This document shows, piece by piece, positions 1-9,083 of a stretch of 64,000 bases of DNA; the first letter of the stretch is position 1; every line of letters starts with the position of its first letter. The notes beneath the pieces are model-generated. The model saw only the letters and a program-made list of their open reading frames with translations, had not been told where the DNA came from and did not search any database. Source of the stretch: Molanna angustata (taxonomy: Eukaryota > Arthropoda > Insecta > Trichoptera > Molannidae); contig OY754981.1 in NCBI GenBank assembly GCA_963576475.1, positions 27,132,132 to 27,196,131 of the forward strand. The letters run 5' to 3'. A program made the translations under genes and the position numbers.

Positions 1-204
1 TTAGTCTTGTGACTGAAAACATGATTTATTAAAACCGCCGAATGCACTGTGAAATTACGTGTTAGTAAGGGTAACTATCGCGTGCATTAAAAAAGGCTTA
101 TACGTGATTTGAAATATCGGAAACACAAAATTTTCTTGATTTTTTTACATTTTAAGAACAAATCGGTCATTCACTTTGATTTTATTCTCTCTTTAAGCAT
201 ATTG

Positions 205-430
205 TCGGCCTTCGTGGCTCAGTTGGTTGGGTATCTGACTGCTGATCCAAAGGTCCCGGGTTCGATTCCCGGTGGAGACACAGTTTTTAATTGTGTTTTC
301 AGTCTGGATCTGTGAGACGATTAACGTCGTAAGTCTCCAGAATGTGGCAACTTGTTCTTGGGTGCGTGTTAAATTAATATTTGACATAGTACCTGTTAGT
401 TGCCCGAGAAGCCACTAAATAAATAAATAT
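205..430 (+). mobile_element. tRNA-derived SINE (family SINE1), near full length
   Basis: The head carries RNA polymerase III promoter boxes typical of a tRNA gene: box A around TGGCTCAGTTGG (216-227) and box B GGTTCGATTCC (259-269). A roughly 150-bp body and a TAAA-type tail follow. Diverged copies occur at 19072 (+), 20915 (-), 24150 (-), 26002 (+) and 52358 (-). The shared body (a TCTGGATCTGTGAGACG-like block, then TTAGTTGCCCG) makes this a repeat family and not a tRNA gene. SINEs are non-coding and depend on a LINE partner. Confidence 0.85.
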
Positions 431-1752
431 AAAAGATTTATTTCTGTACGACACATAGTTACGGAGTAATTTATAAAAATACTATAAAAAAGGATATCAT
501 TAATATTTTTTTAGGGGAATTAAGACTGAATTTTGAAATTGTGTAACGAACGTTCACTAGAGAAATGTTGAAAACACTTATTGTATTTTTTTCTAGAAAC
601 ATACTGTTTCACTATCTGAGGAATTTGATTTGAAATTGGTGTGTTTAGGATTATATGGCCCCTTATCAGTAATGAAATAAAAAAATTGCATACATAAGCT
701 TTTGCAGTTTCTCCGAGAATTTATTGCCTCTTGCTAACTAATATTAAATGTTTAAGTGCTCGTCTGAAACGATAATATTTTGAGCACAATAAAACCTTTA
801 CATTGTTGTTTAGTTCCAGTATTATGGATGAGTGTGTAGGTACATAATATAACTGACGGAAATTCTAAAACGTTAAATTTATTTATAATGAAGAGTAATC
901 TTTTGTTATGGAACGGGTTACAATGTTGATACTAGGGATGTTACCACTAAATAATAATGGGAAATATCGATTATTGCTAAAAGGATAATAAAATGTCGTT
1001 ATTTCGTCTTTATAAAAATGTGTATTAGTCAGAAAGTAATCGGAGATTTGGGAAATAATACTTATTTACTTAACGTGTTACATTAGGTCTTTTCACTGTA
1101 ATATAATGTTGCAGCAGTAATTGACAAGTAATTTGTCACAACCGAATAAAAATAGTGAATAGATAACGAGTATAGAAAAAAGTAATCTAATGTTTCAATT
1201 ATCGGTAAACAGATTGTCTCTGAACATATTTTTTCGTAGTGAGGAAGTTTATGACAATAGTATAATATCTGGTACTTATATAAAAGGAAAATAATGTAAT
1301 TTATATATAAAATAATGTAATATTTTGTTCTTTGATATAAGGAATAAAAAGTGTACCTATTATTATATAAATAAATTAAAAAAATAGGCGCATGCTTTAT
1401 AAAATATAATGAAAATAATCGGATGTTTCGATTCTCGGTAAAATGTATTCGATTAAGTCAGATGGGTATCGGTATTGTTACGTCCCTAGTGTTTTATTTC
1501 GAACTTAACTTCATACAAAATACAAACATGTTGTATGCATCAAACATACATACATATTGTAGGCACACGTATGTATATAGGTAATATTATGTTCATTGCA
1601 CGAATAAATGATTCATATCCGTGTGACTTATATATGTCTGCAAATACACATTTAAACATAATATGATTTACATTCAATATTTTTTTAATTGCATATATGC
1701 AAACATTGGATTTTGTTTGAAGACTATTGACTTCTTTTTTCATATTTTTTTA
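431..1752. other. A+T-rich DNA, no feature seen
   Basis: No coding-like ORF, RNA gene or clear repeat was recognised. The short ORF around 1540-1743 (-) is low complexity. Confidence 0.5.
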
Positions 1753-1882
1753 TTAGTGAACGTTGCGCAAGCGCATAAATTGATCACGTAAACCGGCCGA
1801 TGACAGGTCGTAAGCCCTGTAGGTGCCTTGAGTTCCCGGTTCTCCTATAATATCCGAACTACGTCTCTATTGAGATATTAAA
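1753..1882 (+). repeat. Interspersed repeat with GTTGCGCAAGCGCAT head
   Basis: This stretch matches, with divergence, the reverse complement of 26338-26450. Shared blocks are GTGAACGTTGCGCAAGCGCA, ATCACGTAAACC and CTCTATTGAGAT. A third copy of only the head lies at 60585-60625. The head contains the short dyad TGCGC-AA-GCGCA. No ORF is present and the family is unrecognised. Confidence 0.6.
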
Positions 1883-2769
1883 AGTTTGTCAATAATAATA
1901 CATATATGATTTACATATTTTATATATACAATCATCCCGTTTCCCTATTCGTGCAAGGCACAGAGAATCGAATGCCATATTTTCCTTGCAACAATTGGTA
2001 TATGTTTCAATTTTAATTCTAATTAAACCATAGCATCATAAAGGCGTTTTTATTTTTTTAATTTATAACCTACGATTACCACAATAACGTCGTATTTCTG
2101 TCATATCATATCACAGTCTATTTCTTCGATCTTCTGAACGTATAACACTTGCCATTCCCATTCACTTTGCTGAGCTACCCTTCTTTTTGAATAATCTAAA
2201 TGTTAAATCTTGTCAAACAGTATAAATATTTAAGAAATAACCAAAGAAATCGTTAATAAAATAGTTTTTTAGTGATATTCCTTCAATTCTCTCTTTCCTT
2301 ATTTTTTTCGATCTCTCTGTTTATTGTTGTATTTTACTTTTTGGTTTAAGGCCCTTGTTAACGTCTGTGACCTTGCATATACGGGATGTACACAAATATG
2401 CACACCTTCTGATGTATGAAATACGAAAATATGTTTATCACCAAATATGTTATATACAGTATACTATCTACCATATACCGCGAATCGAACCCGGGTTCTT
2501 TGGCTCAAGAATTAGATAGCGAACATATAATAAATATATGTAGGTACATAAAAATTGCGAAATAATAATTTACCATTATTCCATAGTAGTGGATTGTAAA
2601 GTGTAAATTGATGAATTGGTTTTTGAGTTTCAATATCTATACAAGCATGTAATTAACATTAAAAATTCTCTCTTATTGTCTATAGCAGCCATGGGCAAAC
2701 CACGGCCCGCAAACAATATGCGTAAAAAATCGGAAAAAACATATTATTCCTAAAATAAAATTTCAATCT
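1883..2769. other. A+T-rich DNA with a short tRNA-like relic
   Basis: A - strand box-B-like stretch (GAACCCGGGTTCGATTC, about 2482-2498) suggests a SINE-head relic. Nothing else was recognised. Confidence 0.4.
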
Positions 2770-2940
2770 TGGCTATTTAATTCGCACGCAATCGAAAATA
2801 AAGATGACATTCTCGCTGCGCGGTCTTTGTTTTTATTTTCTATTATTTTTTAATATAAAAAAAAAGAAATTTCAATCATTATTTTCACGCCAAATTGCAA
2901 AGCTATTTTTGGCAGGGCAGATCCTCTCTTTCACATAGGA

Positions 2941-3600
2941 ATAAACACAGGAAAACTGACATTTTCTCGCTACGCGGACTTTGTTTAATTTAATTTATAA
3001 GAATAAACACAGGAAAACTGACATTTTCTCGCTACGCGGCCTTTGTTTAATTTAATTTATAGGAATAAACACGGGAAAACTGACATTTTCTCGCTACGCG
3101 GCCTTTGTTTAATTTAATTTATAGGAATAAACACGGGAAAACTGACATTTTCTCGCTACGCGGCCTTTGTTTAATTTAATTTATAGGAATAAACACGGGA
3201 AAACTGACATTTTCTCGCTACGCGGCCTTTGTTTAATTTAATTTATAGGAATAAACACGGGAAAACTGACATTTTCTCGCTACGCGGCCTTTGTTTAATT
3301 TAATTTATAGGAATAAACACGGGAAAACTGACATTTTCTCGCTACGCGGCCTTTGTTTAATTTAATTTATAGGAATAAACACGGGAAAACTGACATTTTC
3401 TCGCTACGCGGCCTTTGTTTAATTTAATTTATAGGAATAAACACTGGAAAACTGACATTTTCTCGCTACGCGGACTTTGTTTAATTTAATTTATAGGAAT
3501 AAACACGGGAAAACTGACATTTTCTCGCTACGCGGACTTTGTTTAATTTAATTTATAGGAATAAACACAGGAAAACTGACATTTTCGTGCGGATTTTTTG
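2941..3600. repeat. Minisatellite, 62-bp unit, about 11 copies
   Basis: The block ATAAACAC recurs at 2941, 3003, 3065, 3127, 3189, 3251, 3313, 3375, 3437, 3499 and 3561, exactly 62 bp apart. Each unit contains a TTTTCTCGCTACGCGG core and a TTTAATTTAATTTATAGG spacer. Central units are nearly identical (CACGGG, CGGCC). Edge units carry variants (CACAGG or CACTGG, CGGAC), and the last is truncated. Core-like sequence just outside, near 2815 and 3620 (CGCTGCGC), suggests the array arose inside an older related sequence. Confidence 0.95.
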
Positions 3601-3639
3601 TTGTTATGAGTAATAATTTTTTTCGCTGCGCAGCAATCT

Positions 3640-4055
3640 TTGTTGTCTTATTCATTCTTAAAAAAATGAATTATACATAAAATAATAAAAATATATTTCT
3701 CCATTTTAGTAAAATTTTACAATTTAGATTTTTAGTGAAGTGTTATTAGGTTAGTTAGTATTTTACATCTGCCGTTCGCTTTGAATTTCTGAATCTGGCC
3801 ATTTCCCCCAAAAGTATGACCAGCCCTGGTCTATAGTAAACGTTTTGGTGTATAAAGTAACGATTATGTTATTCATCATATTTTTTTCTCGTTCTCTCTC
3901 TCTGCCTTTCAAATCTTTTTTCAAAGTGGTCGTAAATACCAATAAAAGTAGATGATTTCAATTGATGATATCATCATCTATTTTATGTTATATCCGTGAG
4001 AGCGGACCAACTTACAAATTATATTACTTTTATAGATATGCTTTTTATTTGGCAT
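3640..4055. other. A+T-rich DNA, no feature seen
   Basis: No coding signal or recognised repeat apart from short CT- and AT-rich simple tracts. Confidence 0.45.
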
Positions 4056-4058
4056 TTT

Positions 4059-4089
<31 letters not shown>

Positions 4090-4482
4090 TACATCTTCTT
4101 GTACATAATATAAACAAATATAATTGTACACTGGCGGGCTTATTGCCATTAGGCAATTTCTTTCAACGAACCAGATTACAAAGTATGACAACATTGTATA
4201 TGTACAACAGCAAATAAAAAAGAGTAAAAGAAATCAAATAAAATACGTATAACACTTAAATACTATTATAAACAAAAAAAATATAATTCATAGCAATAAA
4301 AAGGATATGGTAAGGACAGGAGAGGAAATCGGGATCAGGTGTTCAAGGATAAATATTCCTTCTTTAGTTTTTTCTTGAAAATACTAAGTGAGTTAGACGA
4401 CGCAATATCCGGACTAAGGCTATTCCATAATCTTGCTGATTGTACTTCGAACGAAGAGCTGAGAAATTCTGTATTATGGATT
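4056..4482 (-). mobile_element. LINE-A 3' fragment
   Basis: This is nearly identical to 19193-19600. The - strand reads the C-terminal end of a LINE ORF2 (SARLWNSLSPDIASS-like block, then a lysine-rich FKKKLKKEYL end), a short 3' UTR and a (TAAA)n tail, which appears as TTTA repeats at 4062-4090. The copy is 5'-truncated at about 4482, typical of target-primed reverse transcription. It cannot move on its own. Confidence 0.75.
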
Positions 4483-4741
4483 GTATATTTTTTCTGTATA
4501 TTTTTTAGGCATATGTTTTACGTCAGTTTCTCTATAGATATCACACAATATTTATTTTTTATCTTATTAATTACATTTGTGCAGGTACATATTACATAAT
4601 ATTCACTAGGCATACCGAGGTGGAATATTTTACAATCATATTGAAAAATCTTTTTTGAGGTTACATATTGACTTTCGTCGTAAAAGATTTGTGTTTGGTA
4701 TGACGGTCTACGAAATTTTGTGTCCTCAAACTATACGTGTT

Positions 4742-4950
4742 TCCATACCATCACACCTTTCCCTGTTATTGGAGTAGGCAGAGAGAAACCGATCGCCATA
4801 CACTTCTGTATTTATATAAATACATCGCCTCACTCATATTCATTGATATTCCATACAAGCTCCTCTGTTTAGTATTTATACTACCAACGTTTCTTTCATT
4901 CAAAATTTTCTTCATATGGTCGTGTTAATGCTTTCTTGGCCCATATTAAA
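4742..4950 (-). mobile_element. RTE-like LINE 3' fragment
   Basis: This is a diverged - strand copy of the LINE tail best seen at 58950-59365. The shared terminal block is CCATCACRCC..TAAGCAGAGAGAACCGA-like on the + strand. It is frame-broken and non-functional. Confidence 0.55.
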
Positions 4951-5067
4951 ATTCTTAATAACTATATGATGTTCATATGAATTTGATTGTATTAATGGTA
5001 TAACGATTATCGAATCATCAAAATATGTATCTAACTATGCAGGTACTTCTAACGGCTGCCTTCTTCA

Positions 5068-5160
5068 TTCGTACCATCACGGTATATCCCATAATATGGG
5101 GTAACCAGCGACAGGTGTGCGGATGTACATTGCCGTATCAAAGGAGCCCGGATCGGAGCA
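5068..5160 (-). mobile_element. Short relic of the same RTE-like LINE tail
   Basis: TACCATCACGGTATATCCC followed by a GGGGTAACCAG block resembles the terminal block of the LINE at 58950. It is short and diverged. Confidence 0.4.
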
Positions 5161-6428
5161 TTTACAATAATGATTTTCAATTAGCATTTACAAAAATGAT
5201 GTTGCATCCACTTACACAATATAAAAGTTTATTGTTATTGTTAGATGGTATGTGAAATAGTTTGAAGATGTAAATGTACGCCATAAATATTATTATCCTT
5301 CATTTTAACAAAACATTACTTACTTACTCGCCATTAAATCTTATAAGCACACCTTCAACTTTGTAGCAATTTTAACATTATTTATAACCTTAAGAACTAG
5401 CGATGTATTGAAACCAAGCTGATAGACGTAAAGATTTTCTACACATATGTCTGAAATTTTCATATCATGCTAGCGTTGATTGACTTCAAATTTTACAGAG
5501 AATGTTATTCTGTTTGTAAATTAATTCAGTTCGGTTTTTAAAAACAGAGATCTTTGGTCAAGAGCATTGATTATCCTTAAGAAAATACCTTAAGGAAAAG
5601 TTTATTGTTACATCTCATATTAAATAAATGTACTTAGTCATTTTTACAATAGATATGTAGGTACATATTGATTTAGTTATTCCAGTTTTTTTTTTCAAAT
5701 TTTTACTTTGTATTAGTTTCTAATGTGTCTTTGTATATATAAATAGGAAAAACGTATAACATTCGACAGGTGAATTTATTCGCAATGTTTTATGCGGAAT
5801 ATCGAGGTGGTGTTAAGTTTTATGAAAAGATATAGGTAAAGCGAAACGTACACACATTCGTTCGTTTCACAGATTATAGTTATGAATGACAACTCCTGAT
5901 AGGTAACCTGCACTTTACATTCTGTGATACGTAAAGATTAGCGGAACTTATCGCAAAATATTACACGGGAATGGGAATAAGGCCCCTGAACCTCTGTTTA
6001 ATTGTACAGCTTTTGTGTACATTCTTTAATCTTACTATAAAGATACAGCTTATAAACGATGCATGCTGATTATATGACCAAGATATTGTGTCATTGACAC
6101 TTGGACATCAATAACTATCATATTTCATTCCGTGTTTATTCTTTTAGTTATGTCTGTTTGTTGGAATTCGATAAATTAACGTCAATTTGACAGTTTAGCT
6201 GTTTTCTGTAGTCAAACCCACCTTTTATCCGTGACATGTTTGACATTCAAACTGTATGTATACATAGGTATCTACTGACTATATATTATTATTATTATTA
6301 TATACCTACCTACTCACATAGCTGACCCTACTTGTTACAAATTAAACACGTGGAATATCTTTTGTTTTCAATTATTTCATATTTATTGCTTACTCTTTGA
6401 TTTATTCTTTATCTTTCACCATGACCTC
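5161..6428. other. A+T-rich DNA, no feature seen
   Basis: Only short ORFs and a (TTA)n tract near 6285-6302 are present. Confidence 0.45.
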
Positions 6429-6665
6429 ATGACTGAAGCTAGCACAGATAATATAGAAGTTAACTTGAAGCTAGCGGTTAAACTAAATCACTTGTCGAAT
6501 AGTCCGTTTCAGCGATTGAGGATCCCGCAGCGGACTGAAGCGAAGGTCACTGACCCCTGGATAATCTACCCTCCAAGATTCCCATTACGAATTACGACCG
6601 AGCTTATTGATGCTATCGAGGACCTTTCTAGCAATACCTCCAAAATACTGACAGATGCGCTTTAG
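6429..6665 (+). CDS. Small ORF, 78 aa, unknown
   Basis: I do not recognise this protein. The ORF is visibly richer in G+C than its surroundings and has a balanced, non-repetitive composition (proline- and arginine-containing middle, then an acidic helix-like end with LIDAIEDLSSN). These features are unusual for a chance ORF here. It starts at an ATG in a TCATGACTG context and ends at TAG. It could be a small gene, the last exon of a longer gene (a possible acceptor CACAG lies inside at about 6446), or a relic of a mobile element. No signal peptide, zinc motif or membrane segment is visible. No other copy was found in the window. Confidence 0.3.
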   Translation: MTEASTDNIEVNLKLAVKLNHLSNSPFQRLRIPQRTEAKVTDPWIIYPPRFPLRITTELIDAIEDLSSNTSKILTDAL

Positions 6666-7460
6666 ACAGATTGTCGACAAGCAATCGTTTATCCTTAGTT
6701 CGTTTAATATGGACATATTGGTTCTTTTAGCGGTCCATGGTATTCGCACAATTCTCCGTTAAATAATGATTAATTTTACTTCCGTTTTTTGATTAATTTA
6801 TTTTCTTTTGTTATTTATTTAATAAGAATCATTTTACTTCGTTGTTCATTGCAGTTTTTGTTTACTCACTGCTTGCTAATTTGATTACTTTCTTTTTCAT
6901 TTCTTACTATAAATCTTTTTATTTTAATTTATTTTATTTTGTTGATTTACAGAACCGACAGTTCAACAGTTTATTTTATTTAATTTTATTTTGTCGATTT
7001 ACAGAACCAACAGTTCTGTAAATCAATAAAATAAATCTTCTGATTATTACAATTTTTCAATATTACAATCATGTATTTTGAAGTGGACGTGTTACTAAAT
7101 TTGTGAAAAAATAGTCTGTCTTAAAACAGGAATTATTTCTAGTTAGATAGACAAAGATTTATTGGAGATTTAAACTCAAAACATGGTACTTGCCAACAGC
7201 TAATTTATAAGTTCAACAATTATTATTTATGTTCTTGTATGTATTCTAAAGTGGAGGAAGTAAATAAGATTATTATTATTATTGTAATAACTTTTATCAA
7301 TTCCATTGGTTAAACTTTTTACTTTTTTACACTAATGTGTAATAGCACCTTCACAGTAATGATTTCACAATTTTTAAGCGTATTTTGACCATCAATTCTT
7401 CAACGGGTAGCATGTATGACGTACTATGATTGTGTCCTCCGTACAGCTCTAACTATAAAT
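6666..7460. other. A+T-rich DNA with a hairpin near 7 kb
   Basis: The region contains an inverted repeat at 6984-7036 (arms built around GATTTACAGAAC and its complement) and a diverged direct copy of that block at about 6945-6965. Nothing else was recognised. Confidence 0.45.
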
Positions 7461-7471
7461 TCAATTGACTT
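7461..7471. repeat. Possible target-site repeat left of PLE
   Basis: TCAATTGACTT here recurs at 11365-11375, immediately after the right end of the PLE. On the left it lies about 44 bp outside the recognisable end, so it may be a duplicated target site plus extra sequence, or chance. Confidence 0.3.
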
Positions 7472-7570
7472 ATATTCTAAGGTAGAGGCGTTAACATTGT
7501 GGAAATTCATTTTAATAAATTATTAAAATAACAATATAACTTTGTTTATTTCCACTTATTTATTTTTATT

Positions 7571-7612
7571 CCACAACTAGTTTCAAGAACTACCGTTCTC
7601 TTCTTTAGGTGG
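7571..7612 (-). ncRNA. Hammerhead-ribozyme motif, core-mutated
   Basis: Read on the - strand this is the same fold as 11268-11309. The invariant CUGANGA box reads CUAAAGA because of a change at 7606 (conserved position G5 to A). Loss of G5 is expected to abolish self-cleavage, so this copy is probably inactive. Stem I (CCAC/GTGG), stem II, GAAA and the ACTAGT stem III are unchanged. Confidence 0.6.
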
Positions 7613-7626
7613 GTTTAAACTAAAAA

Positions 7627-8937
7627 CTAATTTGGTGTGGTGTGTGGCTGTGTCATAGGTATAGCGGGAGGTGGGGGTAAGGGGGGAAGTGGGCGTTGCC
7701 CTAACGGGAACATGGATAATAATGGTGAAGTGTTGGGTTGTGTCTGGTTGTTAATTATTTTCTTGTGACTGTTAATGGCTTTGTGGATTTCTAATGTCTC
7801 TAAATTATTTTGTTTCAGTCCGTATGTATGCTTATGTAATAATTGTGCGTTTGTATTGTCAAATGTATGATTTTCTTGTATTAGGTGGTTTGCATATTCT
7901 GAGAAACCGTGTCCATTTAGACAGCGTTTATGTTCTTTGACTCTAGTTTCAATTGTCCGTCCTGTTCTCCCTATGTAAATACTATCACAGTCCCCACATT
8001 GCAATTCATAAATTCCACTTTGTTTCAGATTACTTGTTTTTTCTGTGTTGTTTTTCAGTATAAGTCCTATATTGTTGTCTGTATACAAGGCTGGTTTTAT
8101 GTTTAAAGGAAGATGTCTCGTTATATCATGTGTAATTTTATTAAGATATATTATTTTTCTCCAATCTGTGCCAGTCTCTCGTGGTTTTGGTTTGTATATG
8201 TATTTATGAATGATGTTTGTACGTGTTTTTCTGTTTAATATTTTATGAACTATATCTTTCTTGTAACCATTATTAAGAGCTATAGTTTCTATTGTTTGTA
8301 ACTCCTTGTTATAGTCTGTCTTATTTAACGGTACCTTGAGTAATCTAGTGATCATTGAATGAAAGGCTGCCATTTTGTGTGTGATTGGGTGTTGTGAAGT
8401 ATTATGAATGATATTGTCAGTGTATGTTGGTTTTCTAAATATGTTAAACGTAAAGGTATTATTTGTTATTTTTATGGTCAGATCTAGGAAATTTAGAGTT
8501 CTGTCTTTTTCCGTTTCCATTGTGAATTTGATTTTATTATGTAGTGTATTAAGGTGTGTGAGAAATTTTTGTAGTTGTCGGTCCGTACCCGTCCATATGC
8601 AGAAGATGTCATCAACATATCTATACCACAACGATACATTTTTTATATATTCCTTATTTTTAGTGTTATCAAATAAGTTATTTTCAAAATTATTCATGAA
8701 GATGTCTGCTATTAGTGGACTGGTTGGTTGTCCCATTGCCAAACCGTCCTTTTGTGTATATATTTTTCCATTATAAACAAAATAGTTTTGTTCCATACAA
8801 ACACTAAATAATTTTTGTAATTCGTTTGCCAAGTTTCCATCATTCAAATTTTCTGTTAAATTTTTAATAATATTTTTACTTTCCGTGATAGGAACATTGG
8901 TGAACAAATTACTCACATTAAACGAAACTAATTTAGC
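7627..8937 (-). pseudogene. PLE RT/GIY-YIG ORF, N-terminally truncated
   Basis: This is the C-terminal part of the PLE polyprotein, almost identical to the forward copy from its KLVSF motif-A segment onward. It contains RT motif B (GLAMGQPTSPL), motif C (YVDD) and the GIY-YIG nuclease segment (SGIYELQCGDC, then YIGRTGR). It is broken in three ways. The N-terminus is missing. The motif A aspartate is Asn (codon at 8917-8919, FNVSN against FDVSN). One C fewer in a poly-C tract near 7680 shifts the C-terminus to a proline-rich end. The open frame continues to 9105, but that extension is antisense of the neighbouring copy. Confidence 0.85.
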
Positions 8938-9083
8938 AAAAGTTATATGGATTAAAGACGAAATAAAAAACTTATTTATAAAAAGAAATAATTTGAAAAT
9001 GTACTTGAAGTTCTTACATACTGAATTAACAAGTGTACTACATAGTGTAGAATGGGATCTATTCGACGATAAAGTTCGATCAT
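8938..9083 (+). pseudogene. PLE ORF N-terminal segment in shifted frame
   Basis: Another frame (positions = 2 mod 3) reads WIKDEIKNLF, ELTSVLHSVEWDLFDDK and similar, a lysine-rich, charged N-terminal region of the kind that precedes the RT in PLEs. It leads directly into the main ORF after a single shift around 9060-9090, so the ancestral protein began upstream of the ATG at 9084. The region is cut off at 8938 by the junction with the inverted copy. Confidence 0.6.

Larger units (their letters stand above)
7516..8937 (-). mobile_element. Penelope-like element, inverted 5'-truncated copy
   Basis: This is the reverse complement of the 3' part of the PLE at 8938-11364, sharing sequence up to the GCTAAATTAG block at 8928-8937. 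There the forward copy begins in opposite orientation, so the pair meets head to head. PLEs are known for partial inverted copies at their 5' side that behave as pseudo-LTRs, and this fits. The copy contains RT motifs from A onward, the GIY-YIG domain, a 3' UTR and a hammerhead-like motif. It lacks the N-terminal third of the ORF. Confidence 0.85.

Noticed and set aside
205..280. tRNA gene
   Set aside because: The head has A and B boxes but is one of several diverged copies sharing a non-tRNA body, so it is a SINE.
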